In this document: one piece after another, positions 44,979 to 54,456 of the stretch
How positions within the stretch are numbered: position 1 is the stretch's first letter
Layout of the letters: every line of letters starts with the position of its first letter
Origin: Ktedonosporobacter rubrisoli
GTDB lineage: Bacteria; Chloroflexota; Ktedonobacteria; Ktedonobacterales; Ktedonobacteraceae
Direction of reading: 5' to 3'
Assembly (NCBI RefSeq): GCF_004208415.1
Contig: NZ_CP035758.1
Coordinates: 4,278,001 to 4,342,000, forward strand
DNA length: 64,000 nt
The notes under the pieces: generated by a model
Told to the model about the DNA's origin: nothing
Seen by the model: the letters and a program-made list of their open reading frames with translations, nothing else
Database searches by the model: none
Translations under genes and position numbers: made by a program

Positions 44979-46103
44979 ATGGCCAACTTAACAATTCCAT
45001 ACAATCTCAGTAGAAGTCAAGCATTGATCGAGATTACACGTGCTTATAAGGACGAGCGGGTACCGATGCTGGAAAAAGCGGATCTACACAGAACATATTT
45101 GCGCGGGGCTGACCTGAGCGGTGGCGACATCCGTGAAGCAGATCTTTCGGATTCTGACTTAAGAGATGCCTATCTGTGTGGAGCTTACTTACGCAAGGCT
45201 AACCTGAGCGGCGCCAATTTGAGGAGGGCCAATCTTAGCAAAGCTATTCTCATTGGAGTTAATCTGGTTGGAGCCAATTTATGCGGCGCTATTCTCCGCA
45301 AAGCAGACTTGCGCACTACAGATCTCTGCTCAGTCGATTTAAGCAGCGCCGATCTACAGGGAGCTAACTTGCTCCAAGCCAATCTAATTGGCGTTGACTT
45401 GAACAGAGCTGACTTAAACAGCGCTAATCTGAGCAACGCTAACCTGAGCGGCGCTAACCTTAATGGGGCAGACTTAAGCCAGGCTAATTTAAGTAACGCA
45501 ATTCTCAAAGACGCAGACTTACGTAACGCAAATCTCAGCAATGCTATGCTAAAAGGCTGCAATCTCAGCAGAGCCAACTTAAACCAGGCTAATCTCGTCC
45601 ATACAAACATTAGCTTTGCTAACCTGAGCAGTGCTGATCTCACTCGCGCTTACCTCTATACAGCCAACTTAAATGGCACAAACCTTGTCGAAGCTTGCTT
45701 AAGCCAGGCCAATCTTAGCGGCGCATCGCTGCACTGTACACATCTCTTTAAAGCTTGCCTGGAGCAGGCGGATCTACGTAAGGCTGACTTAAGCGACGCC
45801 AATCTGAATAAAGCAGATTTGAGCAGCGCCGATCTCAGCCGGGCTGATCTTAGCCGAGCGAATCTGCGCGAAGCGAACCTCTGCGGAGCTTACCTATGCG
45901 CCGCCAACTGCACAATGGCAATCCTACAAGACGCGCAGCTTAGCGGCGCGCTTCTTAGTAATCTCATCCTCACTGGCGCCCAGCTCCAGGGAATAAAGGC
46001 CGAGCCAGATGATTTTGTTAACTTTGATATTGCTTCACTCTCATCCTCATTTCTTGATGAGCATACAGCCCAGCGCATGGGCCTATCTCAGTCAGTCATA
46101 TAG
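44979..46103 (+). CDS. Pentapeptide repeat protein
   Basis: A 374-residue protein in which residues about 35-340 are almost unbroken A(D/N)LxX five-residue repeats (for example LSGANLRRANLSKAILIGVN), forming a right-handed beta helix. The first 30 residues are a helical cap (SRSQALIEITRAYKDERVPM). Some pentapeptide proteins mimic DNA and protect gyrase; most have no known role. It lies directly after the DUF4388-like gene and is probably co-transcribed. Confidence 0.92.
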   Translation: MANLTIPYNLSRSQALIEITRAYKDERVPMLEKADLHRTYLRGADLSGGDIREADLSDSDLRDAYLCGAYLRKANLSGANLRRANLSKAILIGVNLVGANLCGAILRKADLRTTDLCSVDLSSADLQGANLLQANLIGVDLNRADLNSANLSNANLSGANLNGADLSQANLSNAILKDADLRNANLSNAMLKGCNLSRANLNQANLVHTNISFANLSSADLTRAYLYTANLNGTNLVEACLSQANLSGASLHCTHLFKACLEQADLRKADLSDANLNKADLSSADLSRADLSRANLREANLCGAYLCAANCTMAILQDAQLSGALLSNLILTGAQLQGIKAEPDDFVNFDIASLSSSFLDEHTAQRMGLSQSVI

Positions 46104-46172
46104 ATCAAATTGTGGTAAGCACTACAACTAAGCATACAGGAAATTTTTTGGTAGTAAGTTGGGAGGCTTCAT

Positions 46173-47753
46173 ATGAACTTGCAAGCGCTTATCATCTTTA
46201 TCACAGTTTTTGCTCTGGTTAATCTGCTTGGCTTCTTCGCGGCACATTGGCGCTCGGGCGATCTTTCACGATTACAGGAATGGGGATTAGCAGGGCGACG
46301 TTTTGGCACAATAGTTTCCTGGTTTTTGCTAGGCGGCGATGTCTATACTGCCTACTCCTTTATAGCAGTTCCTGCACTCATCTTTAGTAGTGGAGCGCTG
46401 GGTTTTTTCCCCGTAGTTTACCTGAGCTTAGTATTTCCGCTCATGTTTCTCTTCCTGCCCAGATTCTGGACAATCGCCAGGCATCGAGGTTACCTGACGG
46501 CCGCCGATTTTGTACGTGAGCGCTTCGATAGCAGCGGTTTAGCGCTCCTTGTCACCATCACGGGTATTCTAGCAACCCTGCCATACATCGCGCTCCAGAT
46601 GTACGGGATAGAGATAGTGCTTGCCCAGATGGGAGTGCCGCTAGAAACTTCTCTCTTCCTGGCCTTCGGTATTCTCGCCGCCTATACCTATCTCAGTGGC
46701 TTACGTGCTCCCGCCTTGATCGCCTTCGTAAAAGATAGCTGTATCTGGTTAGTTGTGCTAATTACTGTCATTTATGCCGGCTTAAAGCTGGGAGGCTTTG
46801 CTAATATCTTTGCCGCAGTGCATCAAAAAGCGCTGCATAATCCCACCGCCTTTCATGATCTCCTACCCCAGTCCGACTATAGCACCTATGTTTCGCTGGC
46901 TCTAGGATCTGCATTTGCGCTCTTTCTCTATCCCCATACCCTTACCGGCATCCTCAGTACAAACAGTCGCAAGGTCATCAAACGCAACGCGGCATTGCTT
47001 CCGGCCTATTCCTTGTTGATTGGTTTGATTGGCTTACTCGGGTACGCAGCTATTGCAGCCAATATCAAGCCTTCCCCAACTTATGGAGCTAACTCAACTC
47101 TTCCATCCCTCATCTCTTCCCTCTTTCCGTCCTGGTTCGCGGGCTTTGCCTTCGCCACCATCGCCATAGGAGCACTGGTTCCGGCGGCAATCATGTCAAT
47201 TGCGACAGCCAATCTTTTTACCCATAACATTTATCGTGCATATCTTCATCCTAATTGCAGCGAAGAACACGAGGCCAATATAGCCAAAATCGCCTCTCTG
47301 GTCGCCAAAATAGGGGCACTGATTTTTATTCTATTCTTTCCGAGCAAGCTAGCTATTAATTTTCAACTCCTTAGTAACATCTGGATTATCCAGACGTTGC
47401 CGGCAGTTTTCCTGGGCCTCTATACGCGCTGGTTTCACCGTTGGGCTTTGATCGTAGGATTGCTTGCAGGCCTGGGGATAGGAACATGGCAGGTGGTAAT
47501 ACAAAATTTCCAATCAGCGGTGTATGTGTTGAGCATAGGAAATTTCGCCATTCCACTCTATGCAGCAATCAGCGGGCTATTAGTAAACCTGCTGCTCTGC
47601 ATCCTTCTCACGCCGCTACTCGAACGCTCAGGGCTATCGGCAGGAAAAGATGCTACCCAACCAGGCGATTTCGAGGCTCGGCCCATTAAGCCGTCCATAC
47701 CACCAGGGCTTCCCAAGACGCGGGTACGCACAAAATCCAGCGCTTCAAGGTAA
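46173..47753 (+). CDS. Sodium:solute symporter family protein
   Basis: A 526-residue protein with about 13 transmembrane helices of the SSS/SLC5 type. Family cues: GLAGRRFGTIVSWFLLGGDVYTAYSF at the start (WxLxGG substrate/Na+ region), LTAADFVRERFDSSGLALLV, and LTGILSTNSRKVIKRNAALL in the middle. It imports a solute (monocarboxylate, amino acid or sugar) with sodium; the substrate is not evident. The C-terminal 35 residues are hydrophilic. A hairpin terminator follows. Confidence 0.88.
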   Translation: MNLQALIIFITVFALVNLLGFFAAHWRSGDLSRLQEWGLAGRRFGTIVSWFLLGGDVYTAYSFIAVPALIFSSGALGFFPVVYLSLVFPLMFLFLPRFWTIARHRGYLTAADFVRERFDSSGLALLVTITGILATLPYIALQMYGIEIVLAQMGVPLETSLFLAFGILAAYTYLSGLRAPALIAFVKDSCIWLVVLITVIYAGLKLGGFANIFAAVHQKALHNPTAFHDLLPQSDYSTYVSLALGSAFALFLYPHTLTGILSTNSRKVIKRNAALLPAYSLLIGLIGLLGYAAIAANIKPSPTYGANSTLPSLISSLFPSWFAGFAFATIAIGALVPAAIMSIATANLFTHNIYRAYLHPNCSEEHEANIAKIASLVAKIGALIFILFFPSKLAINFQLLSNIWIIQTLPAVFLGLYTRWFHRWALIVGLLAGLGIGTWQVVIQNFQSAVYVLSIGNFAIPLYAAISGLLVNLLLCILLTPLLERSGLSAGKDATQPGDFEARPIKPSIPPGLPKTRVRTKSSASR

Positions 47754-47790
47754 GATTTGCTCACGAATAAGGTCCGCGAAGAGGAGATTC

Positions 47791-47830
47791 AGGCGCGCAC
47801 GCAGGGCTATTATCTGTGCGCACCTGTTTT
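47791..47830 (+). terminator. Terminator after the symporter gene
   Basis: AGGCGCGCAC (47791-47800) pairs with GTGCGCACCT (47816-47825) with one mismatch, followed by GTTTT. Confidence 0.6.
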
Positions 47831-47857
47831 GAAGCAGCTCACGCGTCAAAGCTTCAT

Positions 47858-48310
47858 CTAATCGTGAGCAGGCACTAGCTCATAAAGGTCCTTCTGCGCG
47901 TTAAAGCACACTTGTTGACCTTGTGGAGCTTTGGCATTGAGCGTACCCAGAGCAATTGCTTCTATCATCGCCCAAGTATTCATATCATAGGCTGCCAGAA
48001 CTTGCGGTCGCAGTGCATTCAGTTTATCAAGATCGCTTTGTAGCTCCCCACTCCATTGTAAGTTCTGGCTACTCATGTTCATCCTGGAAACCTCTTCGTC
48101 CTGATATATTTTGAGATGTGGACTGTCAACTCCTTCTGTCCCCCAGAATATGAGGAACTGCTCTCCATCTTTCCGCACAGTCACATCCCTTGTCAATTGA
48201 GCGCCCAGCACGTTTGGCGTATTTACTAATTCCCAGTACTTCTCCCCATCGCTAACTATCCACCTTTTTTGTTGCTTTATAAATAGCTCTAATACCTCTT
48301 GTAAGATCAT
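47858..48310 (-). CDS. Hypothetical protein, 150 residues
   Basis: I do not recognise this protein. It is soluble, acidic and without repeats or signal peptide. The sequence suggests a mixed alpha/beta fold: two helices at the start (LQEVLELFIKQQKRWIV), then beta strands around WELVNTPNVLGAQLTRDVTV and EQFLIFWGTEGVDSPHLKIY, and a C-terminal helix. It is transcribed alone, convergent with the symporter. That the frame is free of stops over 450 bases supports a real gene. Confidence 0.5.
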   Translation of the reverse strand: MILQEVLELFIKQQKRWIVSDGEKYWELVNTPNVLGAQLTRDVTVRKDGEQFLIFWGTEGVDSPHLKIYQDEEVSRMNMSSQNLQWSGELQSDLDKLNALRPQVLAAYDMNTWAMIEAIALGTLNAKAPQGQQVCFNAQKDLYELVPAHD

Positions 48311-48876
48311 TTTATGTATGCACTCGCTTTCTACTTTAAGCTCAAAGAGTTCCTTTCTCAGCCACGTGTATTATCTACAGCCGGCTACTCTGGGCAAAGC
48401 ATAGCAGTCCAATACAAATTTCTGCCAGAATAGAAACTATACTTTACCCTATCTCACAGCCATCAAGAGAGCATTTTCTCTCATATCCACTCAGATACTC
48501 TAGATCCTACGATTATTTTAACACGCTGGCAGGCACGCCTAACACTATAACCCATAGAGTACGCTTTTTTATAGAGCATATTCCTCTGGTACTGTTCACA
48601 GCTAGTACTTAATTCTGCTCAGTCTATTATGCGTAATGTTACAATAGCATTAGGAATATAGACAGCGTTGTATGCAGTTAGTCTAAACGAAGGGTAACAT
48701 CCTCAGCCTTCATGGGAGTCTCATATGTCTTCTCTTCTCCTTACCTCTTGGTCCTACTGTTGAAGCATATAGCATTTACTCGCGCTTGTACAGTAGCCTA
48801 TAGACTATCTACAACAAGGTGCAGCTAAAATTCCTTCTCTTACAATTGCGCCGATATTTTAGAAAGGAAGCACGCG
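48311..48876. other. Long intergenic region without a gene
   Basis: About 570 bases between divergent genes, moderately AT-rich. I see no gene, RNA motif or strong repeat. It must hold the promoter of the aldolase unit on the right; GAAAGGAAG before 48877 is the ribosome site. Confidence 0.4.
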
Positions 48877-49650
48877 ATGCGAACAAACCATGTAAAAGAA
48901 AAGCTCAAGCGCGGCGAACCGGTGCTAGGAGCCTGGCTTAGTTTGCCCAGCCTGCCAACAGCACGTATAATGGCCCGTTTAGACTTTGACTGGTTGCTGG
49001 TAGATATGGAGCATAGCGCTCAAACTCCCACCCAGATGGCGGATATGGTTGGCGCTATCGCTGACGCAGGAACTTGCGCTCCTTTCGTGCGCATACCATA
49101 TAACAGTGTTGAATGGTATAAATGGGCCCTGGACGCGGGTGCGTGGGGTGTAATGGCGCCCATGGTTAGCACAAGGGAGGAAGCACAGCAAGCCGTTTCT
49201 CATTCGAAATATCCACCGCAAGGCAGCCGTAGCATTGGTGGTATATTTGCCCCATATGGCTTTGGCCTCACCAGCTGGTCTGATTATGCGCAGGAGGCCA
49301 ATGACGAAATCCTCGTTATCGTGCAGATTGAAAGTGCTTCCGCGCTAGCAAACCTTGACGAGATTCTTTCAGTACCGGGCATAGACGTTGCCTTTGTAGG
49401 CCCAAACGATCTGCACGCCCAGATCGGCCTTCCCCCCAGCGTAGATGGAGCTGAGCCAGAATTTTTAGCTGCTCTGGAACGTATTAAAGTTGGAGCAAAA
49501 AAATACAATGTGGCTCCAGGCATCTTCTGTGGGACCGGCGAATCGGCAGCTCAAAGGCTTAGCCAGGGTTTCCAGATGGTTCCAGTCACCACAGATATTA
49601 ATAGTCTGATCACAGCAGCAAATCAAAATCTGCGGATCGCCCGAGGATAG
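48877..49650 (+). CDS. HpcH/HpaI-family aldolase
   Basis: A 257-residue class II pyruvate-type aldolase. WLLVDMEHSAQTP, the metal-binding Glu in VIVQIESASALANLDE and the Asp in VAFVGPNDLHAQIG are clear, as is the KRGEPVLGAWLSLPS start. Such enzymes cleave 2-keto-3-deoxy sugars or 4-hydroxy-2-keto acids to pyruvate and an aldehyde. The following 2-hydroxyacid dehydrogenase (32 bases away) could reduce a keto acid or hydroxypyruvate from the same pathway. The exact substrate is unknown. Confidence 0.88.
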   Translation: MRTNHVKEKLKRGEPVLGAWLSLPSLPTARIMARLDFDWLLVDMEHSAQTPTQMADMVGAIADAGTCAPFVRIPYNSVEWYKWALDAGAWGVMAPMVSTREEAQQAVSHSKYPPQGSRSIGGIFAPYGFGLTSWSDYAQEANDEILVIVQIESASALANLDEILSVPGIDVAFVGPNDLHAQIGLPPSVDGAEPEFLAALERIKVGAKKYNVAPGIFCGTGESAAQRLSQGFQMVPVTTDINSLITAANQNLRIARG

Positions 49651-49682
49651 ATCGTCCAGAGAGAAGGAAAAGAAGGTAGATC

Positions 49683-50672
49683 ATGCCACAAGCACAGGTC
49701 TGGACAGATACCCGACTGCAACCCCAGGCTCTGGCCATGCTTAAGGATATAGCCACGGTTTCTGTCGCGAGTAAAGAAACATCTACTGATTGGTGCCAGG
49801 ACGCCTCACAGGCGGAGGCTATTATCATCGGAGGAAATACCAATGTAACTGGCGATATTATGGACCGCCTCAGCCCTCACCTGCGCGCCATTGCACGCTA
49901 CGGAATTGGCGTAGATCGTATAGATCTACAGGCAGCCACACAAAGAGGCATTATGGTCTTAAACACGCCCGAAGGTCCTACCGAGTCCACTGCCGAGCAC
50001 GCTATTGCGCTTTTGCTCAATCTCTGTAAACGCGTTATGGCGGCAGATCGCAGCTTGCGTGCAGGCAACGGCTTTCAAGCCAATATGCAACAGTTGCTGG
50101 GGCTAGAAACGGCTGGGGCAACGCTAGGGCTGGTTGGATTAGGGCGTATCGGCAGCCGCGTTGCGACAATCGCCAGGGTATTGGGCATGCACGTCCTGGC
50201 GTTTGATCCTTTCATTCCCAAAGAACGAGCAAGCGAGATGGGGGTAGAGCTAGTGCCAACCCTGGCCGATGTCCTCTCACGTTCCCAGGTTGTTTCTCTC
50301 CACAGCCCAGCAACACAGGAGACGCGCCACCTTATTAACGCCGAGACGTTGAAGCTTATGCCGCAGGGCAGTTACCTGATCAATGTCGCGCGCGGAAGCC
50401 TGGTTGATGAACAGGCCTTGCTCGATGCCTTACGCTCAGGTCACCTCGCCGGTGCGGCTCTCGATGTCTATGAGCCTGAACCACCAGCAGCCGATAATCC
50501 TCTCTTTAGCCATCCCAATACTATCTGTACTCCGCATATCGCTTCATTTACAGCAGCGGGAGTATTACGAATGCAGGTCATGGCCTGCGAGCAAGTTGCC
50601 AGTGCTTTGAGAGGCGAACGGCCCAAGAATCTAGTCAACGCCGATGTATGGGGCCATCAGCGTACTGACTAG
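49683..50672 (+). CDS. D-isomer-specific 2-hydroxyacid dehydrogenase
   Basis: A 329-residue NAD(P)-dependent enzyme. The Rossmann motif is LGLVGLGRIGSRVA near residue 145, the family signature continues with VSLHSPATQETRHLINAE and INVARGSLVDEQALLDAL (catalytic Arg), and the catalytic His is in TPHIASFT with an upstream Glu (YEPEPP). It resembles phosphoglycerate and hydroxypyruvate reductases without an ACT domain. It is co-transcribed with the HpaI-type aldolase. Confidence 0.9.
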   Translation: MPQAQVWTDTRLQPQALAMLKDIATVSVASKETSTDWCQDASQAEAIIIGGNTNVTGDIMDRLSPHLRAIARYGIGVDRIDLQAATQRGIMVLNTPEGPTESTAEHAIALLLNLCKRVMAADRSLRAGNGFQANMQQLLGLETAGATLGLVGLGRIGSRVATIARVLGMHVLAFDPFIPKERASEMGVELVPTLADVLSRSQVVSLHSPATQETRHLINAETLKLMPQGSYLINVARGSLVDEQALLDALRSGHLAGAALDVYEPEPPAADNPLFSHPNTICTPHIASFTAAGVLRMQVMACEQVASALRGERPKNLVNADVWGHQRTD

Positions 50673-51006
50673 CAAAGCAAACTTACTTTGAGCTGAAAAA
50701 ACGCGGAGGGGAGCCAGGCGATCCTGGGCCCGCATGCGCCAAGGATCTCATTCGCTCCCGTCTCAACGCAATCAATCTTCCTGTAAGCAGAGCACATATT
50801 ATCGATCGGTAGGTTTTTGGCATTGCAGGAATAACGCTTCCAGGGCCTACAGCGCAAGCCAGATCAGGCTCGGAGAAGTCATACTTTAAATTGTCCCACT
50901 CCTCAGATCCATATTGTCTCTGGACAAATCCGTCCCAAGGCTTTACAGTGAGTTATATGAACTCTTCTATACTCGAAAATCACAGCGGATAATCAAGGAG
51001 ACGTAC
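50673..51006. other. Intergenic region before the aminotransferase
   Basis: About 330 bases. The last 93 bases are in frame with the aminotransferase but precede its ribosome site. GAGCCAGGCGATCCTGGGCCC around 50710-50730 can fold weakly. No gene is seen. Confidence 0.4.
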
Positions 51007-52233
51007 ATGCCAATCAGGTGGGAACAGCAATATGCCCAGCGCGTCCAAGGAATGAAAAGCTCGGCCATCCGAGAACTCCTGAAAGTGACAGAGCAAGCCG
51101 ATACCATTTCTTTTGCCGGTGGTCTGCCCGCGCCCGAAGTTTTTCCAATTGAGCAGATTGCTAAGGCGGCACAAGAGGTACTTCAGACACGCGGTTCGCA
51201 AGCCTTACAATATAGTGCCACAGAGGGTTATTATCCTCTACGCGAATGGGCGGCCCAGCAAATGGTCAAGCGTGGAGTTCAAGCAAGCGTAGACAACATT
51301 TTGATTACCACAGGATCACAACAAGCTCTTGATCTGCTTGGTAAAGTCTTGATGAATCCCGGTGATAAAATGCTGGTAGAAGCTCCTACTTATATGGGAG
51401 CGCTCCAGGCCTGGAGTTGCTATAATATAGATTATGTTTCGCAGCCCTCTGATGATAAGGGAATCATCATCGAAGGTCTTGAAAAGATCCTACAGACTCA
51501 GCCCAAATGCATGTATATTCTGCCAACTTTTCAAAATCCCACAGGCGTAACCCTGACGCTAGAGCGTAGAAAAAAACTTGTAGAGCTGACTCAGCAGTAC
51601 AACATCCCTGTTATTGAGGACGATCCCTACTCCCAGTTGAACTTTGAAGATGAGCCTGTCCCCCCTCTGATTACGCTGGCAGAAAGTGAAGCGGAACAGA
51701 ACGCGGATGGATATCAGGGTAACATTATTTACCTCTGCACTTTCTCCAAGGTCCTGGCCCCCGGCCTGCGTCTCGGCTGGATCGTGGCTCCCGCGGCGCT
51801 TATTTCAAAGCTTGTTCAAGCCAAGCAGGGCGCCGATCTTCATACATCCACCTTCGATCAGTTCATCGCATATAAGCTGGTTAGCGATGGCTTGCTAGAG
51901 GAACATACGCCATACATCTGCGATACCTATCGAGCCAGGCGCGATCTCATGCTAGCCTTGATGGACGAGCACTTCCCTCCCGGAATCAACTGGACGCGTC
52001 CTAAAGGTGGTATGTTCCTATGGGTGACACTACCCGAGGGCATGAATAGTATGGATATACTCAAGGACGCCGTGGAGCAAAAAATAATATTTGTGCCCGG
52101 AACGTCGTTCTATCCCTATGGAGAAGTAAAGAATACGCTCCGTTTGAATTTCTCTAATGCTTCGCCAGGACAGATTGAGCAAGGCATTGCCCGTCTGGGA
52201 CGCGTATTACGCAAAGCTATAGGAAAAGGGTAA
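51007..52233 (+). CDS. PLP-dependent aminotransferase, class I/II (2-aminoadipate/aromatic type)
   Basis: A 408-residue fold-type I aminotransferase. FAGGLPAPEVFPIEQ and LQYSATEGYYPLREW begin the family pattern, ITTGSQQALDLLGKVL binds phosphate, PTFQNPTGVTL and PVIEDDPYSQLNF follow, and the Schiff-base Lys is in CTFSKVLAPGLRLGW. It resembles LysN-type and MocR-free aminotransferases acting on 2-aminoadipate or branched/aromatic amino acids. The ATG at 51007 follows AAGGAG at six bases. It stands alone. Confidence 0.88.
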   Translation: MPIRWEQQYAQRVQGMKSSAIRELLKVTEQADTISFAGGLPAPEVFPIEQIAKAAQEVLQTRGSQALQYSATEGYYPLREWAAQQMVKRGVQASVDNILITTGSQQALDLLGKVLMNPGDKMLVEAPTYMGALQAWSCYNIDYVSQPSDDKGIIIEGLEKILQTQPKCMYILPTFQNPTGVTLTLERRKKLVELTQQYNIPVIEDDPYSQLNFEDEPVPPLITLAESEAEQNADGYQGNIIYLCTFSKVLAPGLRLGWIVAPAALISKLVQAKQGADLHTSTFDQFIAYKLVSDGLLEEHTPYICDTYRARRDLMLALMDEHFPPGINWTRPKGGMFLWVTLPEGMNSMDILKDAVEQKIIFVPGTSFYPYGEVKNTLRLNFSNASPGQIEQGIARLGRVLRKAIGKG

Positions 52234-52579
52234 TCTGCAGCCTGATTTTGCAGGAATCCTTATCCCTTTAACCTGGAGATTTTTCTGAACATTCAGGCGG
52301 GATGCATCTGTCGAGGCGTCTCTGCCTGAATATCGCGCTGGGCCACAATTCCATTTTTCCCCAAAGATAATGGCTATAAGAAACACAGAATTCTTGATTC
52401 TTACTTAGCGTCTTCTCAGAATTATGCCCATTAAGCGAACCAACATTTTTTATCAAGCGCTCGGAAGCCGGTCATTATCCCAAACTGTGATATCTTACTA
52501 GTGGCGTATATCTCAGTCCCAAGTAAAAGAAAACAAATGCACCCCAATGAGTACCTCAACTGAAAGGCAGGTATACCCT
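52234..52579. other. Intergenic region before the alpha/beta hydrolase
   Basis: About 345 bases. No gene or strong structure; the ATTCAGGCGGG and CTGCCTGAAT pieces near 52292-52330 are complementary and may form a terminator-like hairpin for the aminotransferase gene. Confidence 0.35.
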
Positions 52580-53413
52580 ATGAACTCGCAGCATCAGCCG
52601 ACCCGTCCACCTTCTACAACACCTCAAGGCATGGACAGCAAGGCCTTGCGCCACTCCTACGGCAATGATCCCCAGCAATTTGGCGAACTATTTCTCCCGG
52701 AAGGCCCCGGGCCCTTCCCTGTTGTTTTGCTCATTCATGGCGGTTTCTGGCACGCACCCTATAACCTCTCTCTGATGACAGGACTGGCCGAAGACCTCAT
52801 CCAACGTAACATAGCAGTGTGGAATATCGAATACAGGCGTATAGAAGATGTTGGCGGAGGCTGGCCAGGCACGTTCCAGGATGTTGCTCACGCTTCAGAT
52901 TATCTGCAGACTTTAGCTCAGCAGTATGCACTGGATATGCAACGCGTCATCCCCGTGGGACACTCAGCCGGCGGCCATCTGGCTTTATGGCTGGCGGCCA
53001 GATCAAAGTTCCCTGAAGATAGCCAGTTAGCGGCATTATCAACTCCCCCCTATACGTTTAAGGGCATAGTTAGCCTGGCTGGAGCCAACGACCTGGAGCA
53101 GGTCTGGCAACTTAATCTTGAAGATGGATCTGCGGCAACACTGCTCGGTGGTACCCCTATGGAGGTGCCAGAACGCTATGCCCTGGCCTCACCGGCCGCG
53201 CTTCTGCCGCTAGGTATCCCCCAGATACTCATCCATGGCGATAAAGATGATAGGGTGCCGATCGAAGTCAGCCAGGCCTACGCCCTCCAGGCCAAAGATG
53301 CCGGTGACCAGCTAACCTTGATTGAATTACCAGGAGTAGATCACTTTGCCTTGATCGATCCTTCCTCGGAAGCGTGGGCTATTACCATTCGCGCCCTACA
53401 AAAGCTTTTATAG
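52580..53413 (+). CDS. Alpha/beta hydrolase (kynurenine-formamidase/esterase-like)
   Basis: A 277-residue alpha/beta hydrolase. The oxyanion segment is VVLLIHGGFWHAPYN, the nucleophile elbow VGHSAGGHLALWLA, the Asp in IHGDKDDRVPIEVS and the His in LPGVDHFALIDP. The HGGFW form is typical of the carboxylesterase/formamidase group. The ATG at 52580 follows AGG-GTATACCCT; an in-frame ATG at 52547 is also possible. The substrate is unknown. A hairpin (53478-53513) follows the gene. Confidence 0.85.
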   Translation: MNSQHQPTRPPSTTPQGMDSKALRHSYGNDPQQFGELFLPEGPGPFPVVLLIHGGFWHAPYNLSLMTGLAEDLIQRNIAVWNIEYRRIEDVGGGWPGTFQDVAHASDYLQTLAQQYALDMQRVIPVGHSAGGHLALWLAARSKFPEDSQLAALSTPPYTFKGIVSLAGANDLEQVWQLNLEDGSAATLLGGTPMEVPERYALASPAALLPLGIPQILIHGDKDDRVPIEVSQAYALQAKDAGDQLTLIELPGVDHFALIDPSSEAWAITIRALQKLL

Positions 53414-53477
53414 CACCTAGTTCAGGCCTGACAACTCTACACACGAGGCAACCCTTCTCTAAATATTAATCCGCAAG

Positions 53478-53513
53478 GAGCATAGATGACTTTGAGGGCC
53501 CGCATCTATGCTC
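53478..53513 (+). terminator. Hairpin after the alpha/beta hydrolase gene
   Basis: GAGCATAGATG and CATCTATGCTC form a perfect 11-bp stem about 65 bases past the stop; no T-run follows. The rest of 53414-53730 holds nothing else recognised except AACACAGGAGAATTTT, the ribosome site before 53731. Confidence 0.5.
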
Positions 53514-53730
53514 TTCAGGCACAAATTTATCTCGCCTGATTAGCCTCTCAATGGCCATCGAGCTTTCTTTCCCACAAGATATAGACGCTACAAGCTTCTA
53601 GTCTTCATTTCAGCAGGCCAAAACTCATCCACAAAAAATATGGAGAAACAACGTTCTCTTGTTATAGCCCAGTCTGACTGCCTTTATTTTAACCACCAGG
53701 CCCACACAATTCACAACACAGGAGAATTTT

Positions 53731-54294
53731 ATGAACTCAGGACCAAACCAGCCAAATTTCTATTCTACCCCTCCACCTTATTCTCAGGGACAGCCCGGAT
53801 ATGGGCAACCGCCCTACGCTGTACCGCCATTACCTGGATATGCTCAACCCAAGCCACCCCGCAAACGGCGCACCTTCCTCTGGATATTCCTTGGAATTAT
53901 TGTTGTGCTCTTACTTGCCTGTGGAGGAGGCTTTTTTGTCCTCAGCCGCTTTATTTCTAATAATCCAGCCACGAACACGGTCAATGCATATTACGATGCA
54001 ATCAAAAGGTAGGACTACACAACCGCATATCAGTATCTAGATGCAAGCGGAATCACCTATAACGATCAGGCAATCACCGACGTGCTATTTAAGCAGGCAA
54101 ACCAGGTCCTTGATGCAAGCAAAGGCAAGGTCAGTAGCACCTCGATAACTAGCACCAATATCAGCACAGATAACGGTACCAACACGGCAACTTTCACAGT
54201 TAGCGTCCAGCGCAATGGTCAGCCTTATAATGTCCATCTGGAATTGAAACAAGAAGGGAATAACTGGAAGATTGTAAATCTTGATAATATTTAA
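53731..54294 (+). pseudogene. Single-pass membrane protein interrupted by an in-frame TAG
   Basis: The gene begins with a good AGGAG site. The N-terminal 50 residues are Pro/Tyr/Gly-rich (YSQGQPGYGQPPYA), a transmembrane helix follows (LWIFLGIIVVLLLACGGGFF), and then an external alpha/beta domain. At 54010 codon TAG interrupts the frame after DAIKR; the same frame then continues without a gap for 94 codons (DYTTAYQYLDASGITY, ending VNLDNI). YYDAIKRxDYTTAYQYL reads like one NTF2-like/DUF4878-type domain, so a CAG to TAG change is the simplest explanation. The domain is common on surface proteins; its role is unknown. Confidence 0.65.
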
Positions 54295-54395
54295 TATCGT
54301 CCTCCCTCATTATTTTTGTAGAATGGATATTTTCTAACTTCCACCATTGTGCAGAACAGCAAGTTTAGTAGCAAGCTCATCCCCTTATCATACAC

Positions 54396-54431
54396 AACAA
54401 AAGGCAGCGCAGAGATGGTTCTACGCTGCCC
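54396..54431 (-). terminator. Rho-independent terminator for the minus-strand gene at 54457
   Basis: On the minus strand GGCAGCG pairs with CGCTGCC around a 14-base loop and is followed by TTTTGTTG. It lies just past the stop codon. Confidence 0.75.
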
Positions 54432-54456
54432 GAAAGTTCTTCAAGAGGCTGAAATG

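Noticed and set aside
45079..46000. DNA-level tandem repeats in the pentapeptide gene
   Set aside because: The repetition is fully explained by the A(D/N)LxX protein repeats and the copies are diverged in DNA.
54010..54012. TAG as pyrrolysine or other recoding
   Set aside because: Nothing suggests a pyrrolysine system, the protein is not a known class of Pyl protein, and a single CAG to TAG change is simpler.
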